56,500 bases of DNA from Bacteroidota bacterium (GCA_018266955.1 JAFDZI010000049.1:1-56500), one strand, 5' to 3'. Counted from the first letter of the stretch, positions 17,662 through 26,404 are shown. The notes: generated by a model from the sequence alone, not told the origin. A program made the numbers and translations.

Positions 17662-17893
17662 AGGTATGATAATTTATTAACTATTTATACTTAAATAAGC
17701 ATGGTATTATCACATAGGATTTTTATTTACAATCCTCTTCAAGTTAAATGTGGATTTTGTTTTCTTCTTTTTTTTCTTTATATTTTTTATGTACGGTGAT
17801 CTGAAGACTGCAAACCTTCAGTTAGTACATAAATTGTTCTTAAGTACCATAAATTTTTACTTGCAATATGTTTTATGGTAGTTTACAATAAAC

Positions 17894-19012
17894 ATGTTTT
17901 CATTTTTCAACAATGGAATTACTCAAACGGTTCCAACAAAAGTAATAGACTTAACCAGTGTTGTACAGTTAGTCAAAAATAACCCCAATAAAGATAGAAT
18001 CTCAGAGATTAGAGAGTTACGGGCCAATAATAATCAAGAGTATAAAACTGAGAAGAAAAAACTTCCAATTATTACAGTAAACGCTGTAGTAAAGAAGAGA
18101 GGTTTTGATAATCCGGAAAATGTAGAATTTCAGAGTGGATATATTTACTTTGACATTGATAAAAACACATTAGAAGAAGTAAAAAGTCTAAAACAAGAGT
18201 TTATATCAAAATACAAAGATATGGTCTCATTTGTCTGTTATTCATCCAGTATGGGAGGGATATCTGTATTTGTTAAATATGATGGTGTAATAATTTCAAA
18301 TAAAGAAGAATTTAAAGTTTTAAGAAAATATATAATAGAAAAACATTTTCCTGAATTATCATCTGAAATTGATTCAAATGCAGAAGATTTTGGTAGAGTA
18401 TGGTTTGTTTCTTATGATCCTGATTGTTTTTTTAATATTAACAATGTAATTCAAATACCTAATGATATTTTTACAAAAAGTAATACTGAAAAGATAGAAG
18501 AAGTAAAGTGCCTTAGTCAATATAATATACTCGCCCCCAAAACTATTACATTGAATCATGCACCTGTATCTACATTGTCAAATAAGAAAAATATTGATTA
18601 TTCAACAACAGATGAAAATGGTGTAGTTTTCAATAATTTCCATTGGAATACTCAAGTTAAAGTTGAAAATGAAGTATTAGACCTAAAAGAAGTAGACTAT
18701 TATAAATTGTTTTTACCAAGAATAATAAAAGATGGAAGTAAAAGAAAGATTTTCACTTCTTTGTTCATCAATTTTGTTATGATTAATAATGAGTTACCAA
18801 TAGAGCGTGCGGTTTCATTTCTACGGTATGTAAATAATAACCTAACAGGCTTTCACGGAATGAAGGAAAATGATTTTAAAAAGTTTGTTGCAGGATTAAT
18901 TAAATCACTACATGAAAAAAAACTAAAATTTCATCCAAAGAAGAAGTTTGTCCACTTTAATAAAGATTGTTCTCTAGATAAAATTAAAAACAGAACCTGT
19001 AGAAATTTGTAA
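17894..19012 (+). CDS. VirE-N/BT4734-like protein, C-terminally truncated at a recombination scar
   Basis: The 372-residue product resembles the N-terminal domain of Bacteroidota VirE/primase-like proteins of phages and conjugative elements: VNAVVKKRG, then GYIYFDIDKN and FVCYSSSMGGISVFVKY (about 85-140), then EDFGRVWFVSYDP. A helical domain follows (about 255-345). The usual C-terminal helicase or D5-like part is absent. The last residues (KNRTCRNL) are read out of frame across the 5' edge of a moaB fragment, so the true end is lost. The coding DNA is very AT-rich, like the zinc-finger orphan gene. It probably once took part in replication of the element. Confidence 0.65.
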   Translation: MFSFFNNGITQTVPTKVIDLTSVVQLVKNNPNKDRISEIRELRANNNQEYKTEKKKLPIITVNAVVKKRGFDNPENVEFQSGYIYFDIDKNTLEEVKSLKQEFISKYKDMVSFVCYSSSMGGISVFVKYDGVIISNKEEFKVLRKYIIEKHFPELSSEIDSNAEDFGRVWFVSYDPDCFFNINNVIQIPNDIFTKSNTEKIEEVKCLSQYNILAPKTITLNHAPVSTLSNKKNIDYSTTDENGVVFNNFHWNTQVKVENEVLDLKEVDYYKLFLPRIIKDGSKRKIFTSLFINFVMINNELPIERAVSFLRYVNNNLTGFHGMKENDFKKFVAGLIKSLHEKKLKFHPKKKFVHFNKDCSLDKIKNRTCRNL

Positions 19013-19370
19013 TTATGACATCATTCCAGATGGTATAGAAAGTATTCAAAACCAAATTGAGAACTATATTTCAGAAAAAATAGAACTCATAATTATCACT
19101 GGTGGCACCGGCCTTTCTAAACGAGATTTTACCCCAGAAGCCATTCAACCATTATTGAATCGAGAAATACCTGGAATTGGCGAACATTTAAGGCAATACG
19201 GACAAAACCGAATGCCGTATTCTATATTATCAAGAAGCATTGGCGGATTAATTGGCGACACATTGGTTATCGCTTTACCAGGTTCTACCAACGGAGCCAG
19301 AGAATCAATGGAAGCCCTTTTTCCATCAATTTTACATATTTTTAAAATGATACATTCTGGGAAGCATTAA
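18987..19370 (+). pseudogene. moaB: 3' fragment of molybdenum cofactor gene moaB (or bifunctional moaCB)
   Basis: Beginning with the codons for EPVEICNYDIIPDGIESIQN and running to the stop at 19370, this frame matches the end of MoaB/MogA-type proteins: IIITGGTGLSKRDFTPEAI, REIPGIGEHLRQYGQNR, SRSIGGLIGDTLVIALPGST and the C-terminal SILHIFKMIH. The 5' half is missing and is replaced by the VirE-N-like gene, whose reading frame overlaps the fragment by about 26 bp. In Flavobacteria the sequence upstream is often MoaC, so a moaCB fusion is likely. The fragment could not make cofactor unless an internal start (ATG at 19155) were used. Confidence 0.85.
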
Positions 19371-19391
19371 CCGAAATAAAGCATTGCATTT

Positions 19392-19425
19392 TTTGGTTGA
19401 AAATGCTATTTTAATGATATATTTG
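19392..19425 (+). promoter_or_regulatory. Bacteroidota-type promoter
   Basis: TTTG (19392-19395) and TATATTTG (19418-19425) are 22 bp apart, within the usual range for the -33/-7 pair. The ATG of the following broken secreted-protein gene lies 21 bp further on. Confidence 0.55.
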
Positions 19426-19446
19426 TAAACACATTAAATACTCAAA

Positions 19447-19984
19447 ATGAAGAATTATTAATCCTATCCACGCTTTATATAACGACACTAGGATTCAGCC
19501 AAACAAATTGCGAAAATCTAAAAAAGAAAACGAAGTTCTTCAATCAACGAATAAAGTTTTGACTTCGGAAAATGAGTACCTGAAAAAAATAGTTGAAATT
19601 AATAAAGCAATTTTAGAAACAGAAAAAGATAATTCTTCATTCAAAATAACAAAGGTAACTGGAAACAGAGCCGAAAAAACGATTGCGATTACCTTTCTTG
19701 TAGAAGCAAAGGATGAAAATAAAAAAATGACAATTGAGGATATTTCTATTGCTGATATAGAAGGAAAAGAATATGAAATTGATTTTTACAAATCTAGTAG
19801 ACCATATCCTGAATTGGATTTGAACACACCAATCAAACTAACTTTTTCGTTTAAAAACATAGAAAACCAACCTCTTTTTATAAAACTGTTTAGGTTCAAG
19901 ATTACTTCACAGCCTATAAGAAACTTGTTTGAGGATACGAAATCAAATCTAGAATTTAAAGATTTGAAAGTAAATTGGAATTAA
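19447..19984 (+). pseudogene. Secreted coiled-coil protein gene with two frameshifts near its 5' end
   Basis: From the ATG at 19447 the frame closes after four codons, but shifting by one base gives a good signal peptide, LLILSTLYITTLGFSQTNCE. A second shift at a run of six A (about 19520) joins the long open frame to 19984. The reconstructed protein is about 175 residues: signal peptide, coiled coil (KKENEVLQSTNKVLTSENEY) and a beta-rich domain containing IAITFLVEAKDENKKMTIED. The open part alone could be read from a TTG at 19508, but without export. Two indels in 70 bp suggest decay, although sequencing error in homopolymers is possible. The family is widespread in Flavobacteria and uncharacterised. 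Confidence 0.6.
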
Positions 19985-20132
19985 TTTTTTAGAAAAAATT
20001 ATCAACAAATAACTCAGCAACCTCTTTTCAAAAACATCAAACAGCAAAGATGTGGCAATGTTTTAGAAATGTGGTTGCTCCTTTTATTGCAAAAATGCAT
20101 TTTCGACCAAAGGAAGGAATTGCATTTTTGCC

Positions 20133-20151
20133 GCCCAAATTTTCATTGGGC
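20133..20151. terminator. Weak hairpin downstream of the PRTRC genes
   Basis: GCCCAA (20133-20138) and TTGGGC (20146-20151) form a short stem just beyond the stop of the ThiF gene (20157). T-runs are poor on both sides, so this is a weak candidate for the end of the PRTRC transcript. Confidence 0.35.
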
Positions 20152-20156
20152 AACTT

Positions 20157-20984
20157 TTACAGTTTTATGGGTTGAGATTGAAAATTTTTCAGATTAAGAA
20201 AAAAGCCTCTGTTTTCAATCAATCCATTGCGAAATAAGCTCCAAAGTAAGGAACTTCCCATTTGTGCCAAAGTAGAATTAATAAACAAATCTTGTTTTTC
20301 TAATGCTTCTGCCAAACTGCAACTTGGTGTATCATCTTCCGCTTCGGAAATCTTTAAAAGTTCTCCAAATTCTTCAGTTATAAAAGGAAGACTTTCCACC
20401 GTTTCGTATTTCTCGGAATTGGGTTGTTTGATATTTCCGATGGTAGAAAGTAAAACTTGTCCTGTGAATTGACTGTTCCCAAAATCTATCCAATATTTAC
20501 ATTGATTTCTGTAATAACTTTTATCTATTTTCAATTCATTTAAAATTTCTGCAATGTAAAAACGTGATTTTACGCTATCCACACAAGAAATATAAATATT
20601 TGACTGCATATTGCTTTGTAATCTTTCCAAATCATCTTTCTCAAATTTTTGGGTTTCGGCTTTCCAATTCGTCCCAAAAAACCGATTGGTTCTGTTGATT
20701 AAAGCCACGGATTTATGCAATCCCAATTCACTTTCTGCAAAAAGTTGTCTGCCTAAATTCGCTTCGGAAATCACATCATCGTCCCATAATCTCACAGATA
20801 AACCGGCGTGATTGAGTTCTGATAAAGCGTGGTTCATTCTTGCCAATGCAGTTAGAACCTGCGAACCTGTTCCACCAGCTCCAATTAAATTCACTGTAAT
20901 TGGATTGGTAGGATTAATTAGAGCATTGTCTGTGAAATGGACTTTAGTTTTGACTTCTTGGTATTTCGTTATTTCTGTATTCAT
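20157..20984 (-). CDS. PRTRC system ThiF family protein
   Basis: This E1-like, nucleotide-binding protein is one of the defining members of the ParB-related, ThiF-related cassette (PRTRC) found on plasmids and integrative elements; the cassette's job is unknown. The 275-residue product has the dinucleotide loop NLIGAGGTGSQV (32-43), the downstream LWDDDVISEANLGRQ (67-81) and conserved cysteines in ISCVDSV and CKYWIDFG. The start at 20984 is preferred over an ATT-rich extension because it overlaps the stop of the protein B gene by four bases (ATGA), so the two are coupled. Adenylation activity is expected from the fold but not shown. Confidence 0.88.
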   Translation of the reverse strand: MNTEITKYQEVKTKVHFTDNALINPTNPITVNLIGAGGTGSQVLTALARMNHALSELNHAGLSVRLWDDDVISEANLGRQLFAESELGLHKSVALINRTNRFFGTNWKAETQKFEKDDLERLQSNMQSNIYISCVDSVKSRFYIAEILNELKIDKSYYRNQCKYWIDFGNSQFTGQVLLSTIGNIKQPNSEKYETVESLPFITEEFGELLKISEAEDDTPSCSLAEALEKQDLFINSTLAQMGSSLLWSLFRNGLIENRGFFLNLKNFQSQPIKL

Positions 20985-21712
20985 TTTAGTAGATTTTTTA
21001 AAGTTCTGTTTGCTTGTTTTAAGGCTTCTTTTGGGAATTGTTTTTCTGTATTGATAAGGCTTTTCCAAAGGCTTACACAATTTCCTTTAATGGGATTGTG
21101 TTCATTCATCAAATGGCTGAAATAAGAATTAAAAAAATAGTTTTCCCATTTTTCTGTAAATTCTTCCAACGAAGTTGAGTTTTGGAAATTTACGTCCACG
21201 GTTCCCATACAAACATTCCCATCTTCATACACATTAAAAAACGGAGCGTAAAAAAGTTCTGTTTTCTCTGTTGGTCTTCGGCTATTCGCAAGAGCAAAAA
21301 TCTTAAGACTTCGTTTATTAGCAAACCATAACATTGCAGGTACTTCTGCCATTCCGTTTGGGATTTCTAAATTTTCAGTAAAATAGAGTTGTCGTTTAAT
21401 TGATTTGGTGTACCAAATCGCACTTCCATTCTCCGCATTTGGATTGATTTGCAGAATGTGGGTTGGTAAAATTCCTTTTGGTTTTAGAAAATCTTGACTT
21501 TTTTTCTTTTGGGTATTAGTGGTAAGTGCTTTAATCAATTCTTTTGCTTCTCGCTCTGTCAAAGGATGGGCATTGATTGGATTTCCGTTTTTATCCAAAT
21601 CAAAATGCTCTACATAAGTTTCTATGTTTCTTTCATCGTTTTGATAAAATACCAATGCTGTTGTTGGGTGGTAGAGTGTACCAAAATCTTGGATAATATC
21701 TTTCATCTTCAA
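20981..21712 (-). CDS. PRTRC system protein B
   Basis: The 243-residue protein has the features of PRTRC protein B: an N-terminal TLYHPTTALVFYQ strand, the middle segment NGMAEVPAMLWFANKRSLKI, the core FYAPFFNVYEDGNVCMGTV and a helical C-terminus. It has no signal peptide or membrane segment. It overlaps the ThiF gene and lies five bases after the stop of the 394-residue gene, so four genes here form one tight minus-strand operon. Function within the cassette is unknown. Confidence 0.88.
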   Translation of the reverse strand: MKMKDIIQDFGTLYHPTTALVFYQNDERNIETYVEHFDLDKNGNPINAHPLTEREAKELIKALTTNTQKKKSQDFLKPKGILPTHILQINPNAENGSAIWYTKSIKRQLYFTENLEIPNGMAEVPAMLWFANKRSLKIFALANSRRPTEKTELFYAPFFNVYEDGNVCMGTVDVNFQNSTSLEEFTEKWENYFFNSYFSHLMNEHNPIKGNCVSLWKSLINTEKQFPKEALKQANRTLKNLLK

Positions 21713-21717
21713 TTTAT

Positions 21718-22902
21718 TTAAAAGTTGTTCAAAATGTAAATAAGTTCTTCAATCAATGGAAACAATCGGTTTTCAAAATCGAGGTTGTTGTTTGTGATAT
21801 TTCTTCCATCAAATTTCTTAATAACCCTTGGTTCTTGCATTGTTGCATATTCCTGTAAGTCGGAGTTCACAGCCTCAAAAAGTGTTTGGAATAGTAATCC
21901 TTTTGCTTCGGAACAAAAAGAAACGTATTTGTCCATTGATACGACAGTGTCACTTTCATATTCTTCTGTTTCAGTATTAGATTGTAGGTTTTGGTAAATG
22001 GTAGCATTTGGATATTGCTGATAAAGAGAAAATATTTTTCTCGCCAACATAAAACAATCATTGTCAAAACTGTCTTTGGCTTTAAAGCTTTTTAAATGGT
22101 CTTTAAATCGAGTTAAATTATTTTGATTGTAAATCTTTTGTTCCATAAAATCACCAATTTGTTCCAATTGTTTAATTTCTGATAAATAAGAGGACATTTC
22201 CTCGTTTTCATCATCAGAAGTAATCCATTCCGTTACCATTTCGTACATCCAAAACAAATAACTGTCCTGCTTTCGGTAATAAGGAACTCGGGCAATATGA
22301 TACAGATAAGAACAAACTGATTGTAAAAGTTGTACGGCTTGTTTTCGTTTCGGATTTTTAGATAATCGGTATAACGGAACTATTGGAATATAATATAAAA
22401 TTGCTCCTGTGTTGTAACGTTCCTCACTTGTAAAGTAGGTTTTCCCTTTTTCTTCTATCACTAGGATTTCTTTCCAATCCCTTACTTTATTTTTCAGTTG
22501 CTTCTGAATATCATCTAAAGCCAAAGCAATATTGTAAGGATAACCCAAAAGTATTGTTGTCATTGGATTTAATCTATAATGTTCTACTAATTGTGAAAGG
22601 GATTGATAGAAATCACTTTCCGTTTTAGCATTTTTTCTTTGAATTTGAATTAAATTTTGTTCGTCTGATGCCAATTTCTGAACATCATTTTCCTTTAATT
22701 TTGGAAGAAAAGTACATTTTAGAAAACCATTGGTAATTGATTTATCGGAACTGATTTTCGTTGGTCTTTCAGAATTTCCGAAGCGTTCTTGTCCTGTTTC
22801 ATCCACTCTGCAAATTCTCCTAATTGTTGGTGCAGTTGTTTTTGCTTTTGTTTTTCGGGTGTTTTTATTTTTCCCGATATAATTTTTGATTGCATATTTC
22901 AT
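21718..22902 (-). CDS. Unnamed 394-residue member of the PRTRC cluster
   Basis: The protein starts with a basic, disordered stretch (KNYIGKNKNTRKTKAKTTAP), followed by a largely helical body (GYPYNIALALDDIQKQLKNK and others) and an acidic segment in the C-terminal third. No enzymatic motif is visible. It lies between the protein C and protein B genes, where Bacteroidota PRTRC clusters carry a hypothetical protein of this size. It is 115 bp downstream of protein C; that gap holds an imperfect dyad (TGATAGTTGTC with GACAACTATCA, about 22951-23000) that could stabilise or attenuate the transcript. Confidence 0.75.
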   Translation of the reverse strand: MKYAIKNYIGKNKNTRKTKAKTTAPTIRRICRVDETGQERFGNSERPTKISSDKSITNGFLKCTFLPKLKENDVQKLASDEQNLIQIQRKNAKTESDFYQSLSQLVEHYRLNPMTTILLGYPYNIALALDDIQKQLKNKVRDWKEILVIEEKGKTYFTSEERYNTGAILYYIPIVPLYRLSKNPKRKQAVQLLQSVCSYLYHIARVPYYRKQDSYLFWMYEMVTEWITSDDENEEMSSYLSEIKQLEQIGDFMEQKIYNQNNLTRFKDHLKSFKAKDSFDNDCFMLARKIFSLYQQYPNATIYQNLQSNTETEEYESDTVVSMDKYVSFCSEAKGLLFQTLFEAVNSDLQEYATMQEPRVIKKFDGRNITNNNLDFENRLFPLIEELIYILNNF

Positions 22903-23017
22903 AGATGATGAATGATAATTGATAAATGATGTTTTTTGGTTGTCAGTTGTTGGTTGATAGTTGTCAGTATATAGTTTGTAATTCTATCAACCGACAACTA
23001 TCAACCATCAACTAATA

Positions 23018-23236
23018 TTATCCTTTCGTTCCCATTACACTTTCAAATTTGTACTGTACAGTATCATCTTTGATTTGTGGTGCGGAAACTTTGGCGGTGG
23101 TTAGAATTGGGTAAGTGTTGGCGTAAAAATTCATTACAGCTTCTACACTCCATTTCGGTTCTGGGTCGGGCAACTTTATATCCTGTCCGCTGTCTTTGAG
23201 TATAAAAACTCTTTCTAATTGGGTTGCGAGTAACAT
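23018..23236 (-). CDS. PRTRC system protein C
   Basis: The 72-residue protein carries the family hallmarks RVFILKDSGQDIKLPDPEP near the N-terminus, followed by W(S)VEAVMNFYANTYPILTTA. It belongs to the same family as small plasmid-borne proteins that accompany ThiF and protein B. It lies 25 bp after protein E in the same orientation. Molecular function is unknown. Confidence 0.88.
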   Translation of the reverse strand: MLLATQLERVFILKDSGQDIKLPDPEPKWSVEAVMNFYANTYPILTTAKVSAPQIKDDTVQYKFESVMGTKG

Positions 23237-23261
23237 TTTTTTAGTATTTGTTAGTTAGTAT

Positions 23262-23816
23262 TTAGTAATTTTCTTGATTTTCATCATTATGATTAGAATT
23301 ATCAGTAAAAAGACTTGGAGCAAAATATTTTTCGTATTCGTCTTGCTTTTTACGAATAGTATCGGCAAAATCGGGATATTCGGAAACCTTTGGTAATGCT
23401 GTCCAAGCTTCTTTGTATTTACCCTCTTTTTCTAATTCTTCGGCTTTCTGTAAGGCTTCATTGTACTTTTTCTCTTTGGCTTCCTTTTCCTTTTTCTCTT
23501 TTTCGGATTTTTCCTTTTCCATTTCAGATTTCTTTTTGGCTTCTTCGAGTTGTTTCATGAAACTTTCCATATCTACCATCAATCCCGATGCAGTTTGTAA
23601 TGGTATAGAAATAGTTTCAAAAAAACCATTGTCTAATTCTTCTACTGTACCTCGAAGATTGAGTGGAGGAATGAGTTTTCTCGCTTCGTCTCCACACTGC
23701 TCGTTATTAAGCAATACGGAAAGGACAAAACTATTTTCTGTGGTTGCTCTGAATGTGATTTGCAAATCGCCTGTAAGATTCATATTGGCGAGTTGTCTGA
23801 AAAAATTGGTTTGCAT
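23262..23816 (-). CDS. PRTRC system protein E
   Basis: The 184-residue protein has the conserved N-terminal domain FFRQLANMNLTGDLQITF through PPLNLRGTVEELDNGFFETI (residues 5-75), then a highly charged lysine/glutamate coiled coil (about 85-130) and a helical tail. This layout fits PRTRC protein E. It opens the recognisable PRTRC block E-C-(394 aa)-B-ThiF. Proteins A, D and F and the ParB-related member were not found in the window, so the cassette is either reduced or partly too diverged to see. Confidence 0.85.
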   Translation of the reverse strand: MQTNFFRQLANMNLTGDLQITFRATTENSFVLSVLLNNEQCGDEARKLIPPLNLRGTVEELDNGFFETISIPLQTASGLMVDMESFMKQLEEAKKKSEMEKEKSEKEKKEKEAKEKKYNEALQKAEELEKEGKYKEAWTALPKVSEYPDFADTIRKKQDEYEKYFAPSLFTDNSNHNDENQENY

Positions 23817-23820
23817 AATT

Positions 23821-24024
23821 TTAAATTTTTGATTTTTCTTCCTTTTGAGATTTTATTTTAAGTAGTTTTTCATACATATCCGTCCAATATCGATTGAGCT
23901 TTTTGTCTAATTCTGAAAAACCTTTGTTTTCGTGTTCGTATTGTTTGTATCTTCTAGTTATTTGAATTGAATCATTGAGATTATTAATTTCAACAGTACA
24001 ACCATTAATATCTATGATTTTCAT
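23821..24024 (-). CDS. Small protein upstream of PRTRC protein E
   Basis: This 67-residue protein begins with a compact strand-turn-strand (MKIIDINGCTVEINNLNDSI) followed by a charged helix. It stops four bases before the protein E start region, so it is probably in the same operon. No family is recognised. Confidence 0.6.
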   Translation of the reverse strand: MKIIDINGCTVEINNLNDSIQITRRYKQYEHENKGFSELDKKLNRYWTDMYEKLLKIKSQKEEKSKI

Positions 24025-24056
24025 AATTTATAGTTTGTAATTTTTGCTGTTTTTTA

Positions 24057-24548
24057 TCATACTAAAATTTGAGTTTGCATATTTTTAATTTTCCTTTTCA
24101 GTAAGATTTCTAAAATTTCATAATCACTTTCGTAGTTTTCTTCCTCAAAAAAATAAGTGTCTGTTTCTTCGTTGTATTTATATTGTTCAAAGTCTTCCTC
24201 TTCTAAATAGATTTCTGTGAGTTCGCTGTTTGAATAGACTGCAACACCATAGATTTGATTGCCGATTTCTTCATAATTGTGGATAAAATCTACTTTAAAG
24301 TATTCGGCTATCTGTAATAAAATTTCAGTATTGGGAGACCATCTTGTTTGGTAATTGAAAATGCAGTCGCCATCTTCCAACAAAATATCAAAAAAATAAC
24401 CTCTATTTTTATCCGAAACAAATTCGGGAAGTTGTCCGCAGTTTTCTTCATTTTCTCGGAGTTGCATTTTTCTAAATTCTAATTTCACTTGTTCTAAAGC
24501 GATTTCGTTGCCTTCAAAAGCAACCGAATTGCTACACCAGTTTGCCAT
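24057..24548 (-). CDS. YubB/DUF1281-like ferredoxin-fold protein
   Basis: The 163-residue protein begins MANWCSNSVAFEGNEIALEQ, the signature start of the DUF1281/YubB (Api92-like) family common on plasmids, phages and conjugative elements. The segment FNYQTRWSPNTEILLQIAEY is the other conserved part. The C-terminal half is very acidic. It sits between the ssb gene and the small gene ahead of PRTRC protein E. The family has no established function; a role in element maintenance is an inference from its distribution. Confidence 0.75.
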   Translation of the reverse strand: MANWCSNSVAFEGNEIALEQVKLEFRKMQLRENEENCGQLPEFVSDKNRGYFFDILLEDGDCIFNYQTRWSPNTEILLQIAEYFKVDFIHNYEEIGNQIYGVAVYSNSELTEIYLEEEDFEQYKYNEETDTYFFEEENYESDYEILEILLKRKIKNMQTQILV

Positions 24549-24590
24549 AATTTTATTATTAAAAGATTAAAAAATTTAAGGATTAAAAGA

Positions 24591-24995
24591 CTAGAAAGGT
24601 AAATCATCATCAGTTTCATCTGCAAAAGGATTATCATTGACACTCTGTTGATTGGTTGCTGGATAGTTATTGTTATCATATTTTTGCTTTCCACCGTGCA
24701 ATTTGATGTTTGAAGTATGGAAGTTCAGTCCAGATTTTATTTCTCCATCTTTTCCTATCCAAGCACTACTGCTTATCCTGCCTGATAATTCCACTAAAGT
24801 TCCTTTGATAAGATATTCAGCTATTTTGGCATTTATCCAATAAGAACAATTGTAATAAGTGGTTTGCTCTTTACGTTCGCCTTGTTTGGTTTTGTAGCTG
24901 TCATTAATGGCTACTGAAAAGTTCACGACTTTTTTGTCATTTTTTAGGGTGTTGATTTTTGCGTTTTGAGTAATTCTACCTACGATAGTGTTCAT
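24591..24995 (-). CDS. ssb: Single-stranded DNA-binding protein of the element
   Basis: SSB coats single-stranded DNA during replication and recruits partners. The 134-residue protein has a single OB fold (MNTIVGRITQNAKINTLKND to ELSGRISSSAWIGKDGEIK), a short polar linker (KQKYDNNNYPATNQQSVND) and the acidic tail DETDDDLPF that binds partner proteins. It is a mobile-element version, placed with primase-like, Rep and PRTRC genes, and is not the chromosomal copy. It is the first gene of a minus-strand run and is preceded by a 534-bp gap that should hold its promoter. Confidence 0.92.
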   Translation of the reverse strand: MNTIVGRITQNAKINTLKNDKKVVNFSVAINDSYKTKQGERKEQTTYYNCSYWINAKIAEYLIKGTLVELSGRISSSAWIGKDGEIKSGLNFHTSNIKLHGGKQKYDNNNYPATNQQSVNDNPFADETDDDLPF

Positions 24996-25529
24996 AATTT
25001 TTCGATTTAATTTGTTAATTTTTTAGTTGATTTTTGTCTGCTATGGGTTGAAGTTTTCGAGTGAATTGATTTGGTATCGAGGACACTCGGCTTTTTTCTT
25101 TTTCTATTTTTCTTTTTTAAATTTTTACCTGATTTGAAAAGCAACATTTCTTGTTGTTTTTTTTGATTTTTCTAAAGATGTTAAAGAGCGACTGCTATTG
25201 AATTGATTTGTACAACTGAGGTTCCGGCTTTTTCTTTGCCGATGATTATAGGACAGCATCGGGCACACAAAACCCGATTCAGTTCCAGTAATTGCTTACA
25301 AGTTTTGAATCGGGCTAGAAATCTTTTTGTCCGAAGGATTTAGGAGTGTCTGGAAAAATTATTGGAACTTGTGGAAAGAATTTTTCGAGATACCCAAAAA
25401 GATTTTTTTGTGTGAATGATGATGTCCTACATTTGCAAATGTAAAAGCCAAACCACAGTCGGAAGTAATTATACAGTGATATTTGACAATGAAAAACTCA
25501 AAAAAACATTAAAACATAGGGTTTTCTTC
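24996..25529. other. 534-bp control-like region with a 9-bp dyad
   Basis: No gene is visible. CCCGATTCA (25273-25281) and TGAATCGGG (25306-25314) form a perfect 9-bp dyad with a 24-base loop, embedded in a locally GC-richer stretch (about 25190-25340). Position between the ssb-PRTRC operon and the primase-like gene suits a transfer origin, a second-strand origin or a regulatory RNA. None can be confirmed without a relaxase gene, and none was seen. Confidence 0.45.
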
Positions 25530-26378
25530 TTATAAGTCTTCTTTTGAGCAAAACCACTCATTCAAATCCTTAAAACCATGATAAATCAGCGAACAATCTT
25601 CCACATTTTTATGCTGATTTTGAATTTTTGATTTAATAAGCTCTCCATTGGAATCATTATCAAGAAACAGAAAGATTTTATCATATACTTTTAATAGTTC
25701 CTCAACTTTAAAAAGCATCGCTGTAGAATTTAGAATCAGATAATCTGAACTTAAATTTTCTTTTTTTTCCAAATTTCTAAAAGTCAAATAATCAAAAAAA
25801 CCTTCAAAAATTACAATTTCGGTGGAAATATTCAACTCATTTTTTATCAATGTCACATCTTTTTTACCTAAACACATTTTAAAATATTTATTTCGAATTT
25901 CAACGCCTCCAGAATTATTGAAAAATCCGATTCCGAAATATTTTTTTCCGTTCAATTCATACTCAACTTCTTTCACCAACTCTTTTTGCTCATACACTTT
26001 TCGGGATTTTAAATACTGAATTAATTCAGGATGTTGAATTTTACGAGCTTTGAGAATTTCATACTCTTTTTTTTGCGTTAGTTCTTCATTATGAAATTCA
26101 TTTTGTACAGAAAAATCAAATTTTTCTAAATATTTCAACGCTTCAGAAACAGAACATTGATTCATCTGTTGAACAATCGAAATCACATCATAACTTTTCC
26201 CTGTTCCAAAATCAAACGCTTTATTTTTGACGAAATCAACGGATAAACTCGGGATTTTTTCTTCTCTGTCGAGCGCAAAATAAAAAGCTTTTTTTCTGTT
26301 TTCTTTCACAGGAAAAAGATGGAACGATTCTAAAACCGTTCTTATATTTATTTTTTCTTTTACTTCTTCACAATTCAT
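25530..26378 (-). CDS. Toprim-domain primase-like protein lacking zinc ligands
   Basis: The 282-residue protein has the layout of a mobile-element primase: an N-terminal region aligned with the CHC2 zinc-binding domain (FYFALDREEKIPSLSVD through FDFGTGKSYDVISIVQQ, about 30-72) and a C-terminal Toprim fold with VIFEGFFDYLTF (catalytic E192) and FLFLDNDSNG (D240, D242). None of the cysteines or histidine that hold zinc in DnaG is present at the expected sites, so the N-domain must fold without metal or is degenerate. It lies between the iteron origin and the ssb gene, fitting a role in priming replication of the element. Confidence 0.8.
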   Translation of the reverse strand: MNCEEVKEKINIRTVLESFHLFPVKENRKKAFYFALDREEKIPSLSVDFVKNKAFDFGTGKSYDVISIVQQMNQCSVSEALKYLEKFDFSVQNEFHNEELTQKKEYEILKARKIQHPELIQYLKSRKVYEQKELVKEVEYELNGKKYFGIGFFNNSGGVEIRNKYFKMCLGKKDVTLIKNELNISTEIVIFEGFFDYLTFRNLEKKENLSSDYLILNSTAMLFKVEELLKVYDKIFLFLDNDSNGELIKSKIQNQHKNVEDCSLIYHGFKDLNEWFCSKEDL

Positions 26379-26404
26379 TTTTTTTCTTTTTTAAAGCAAA
26401 TTTT

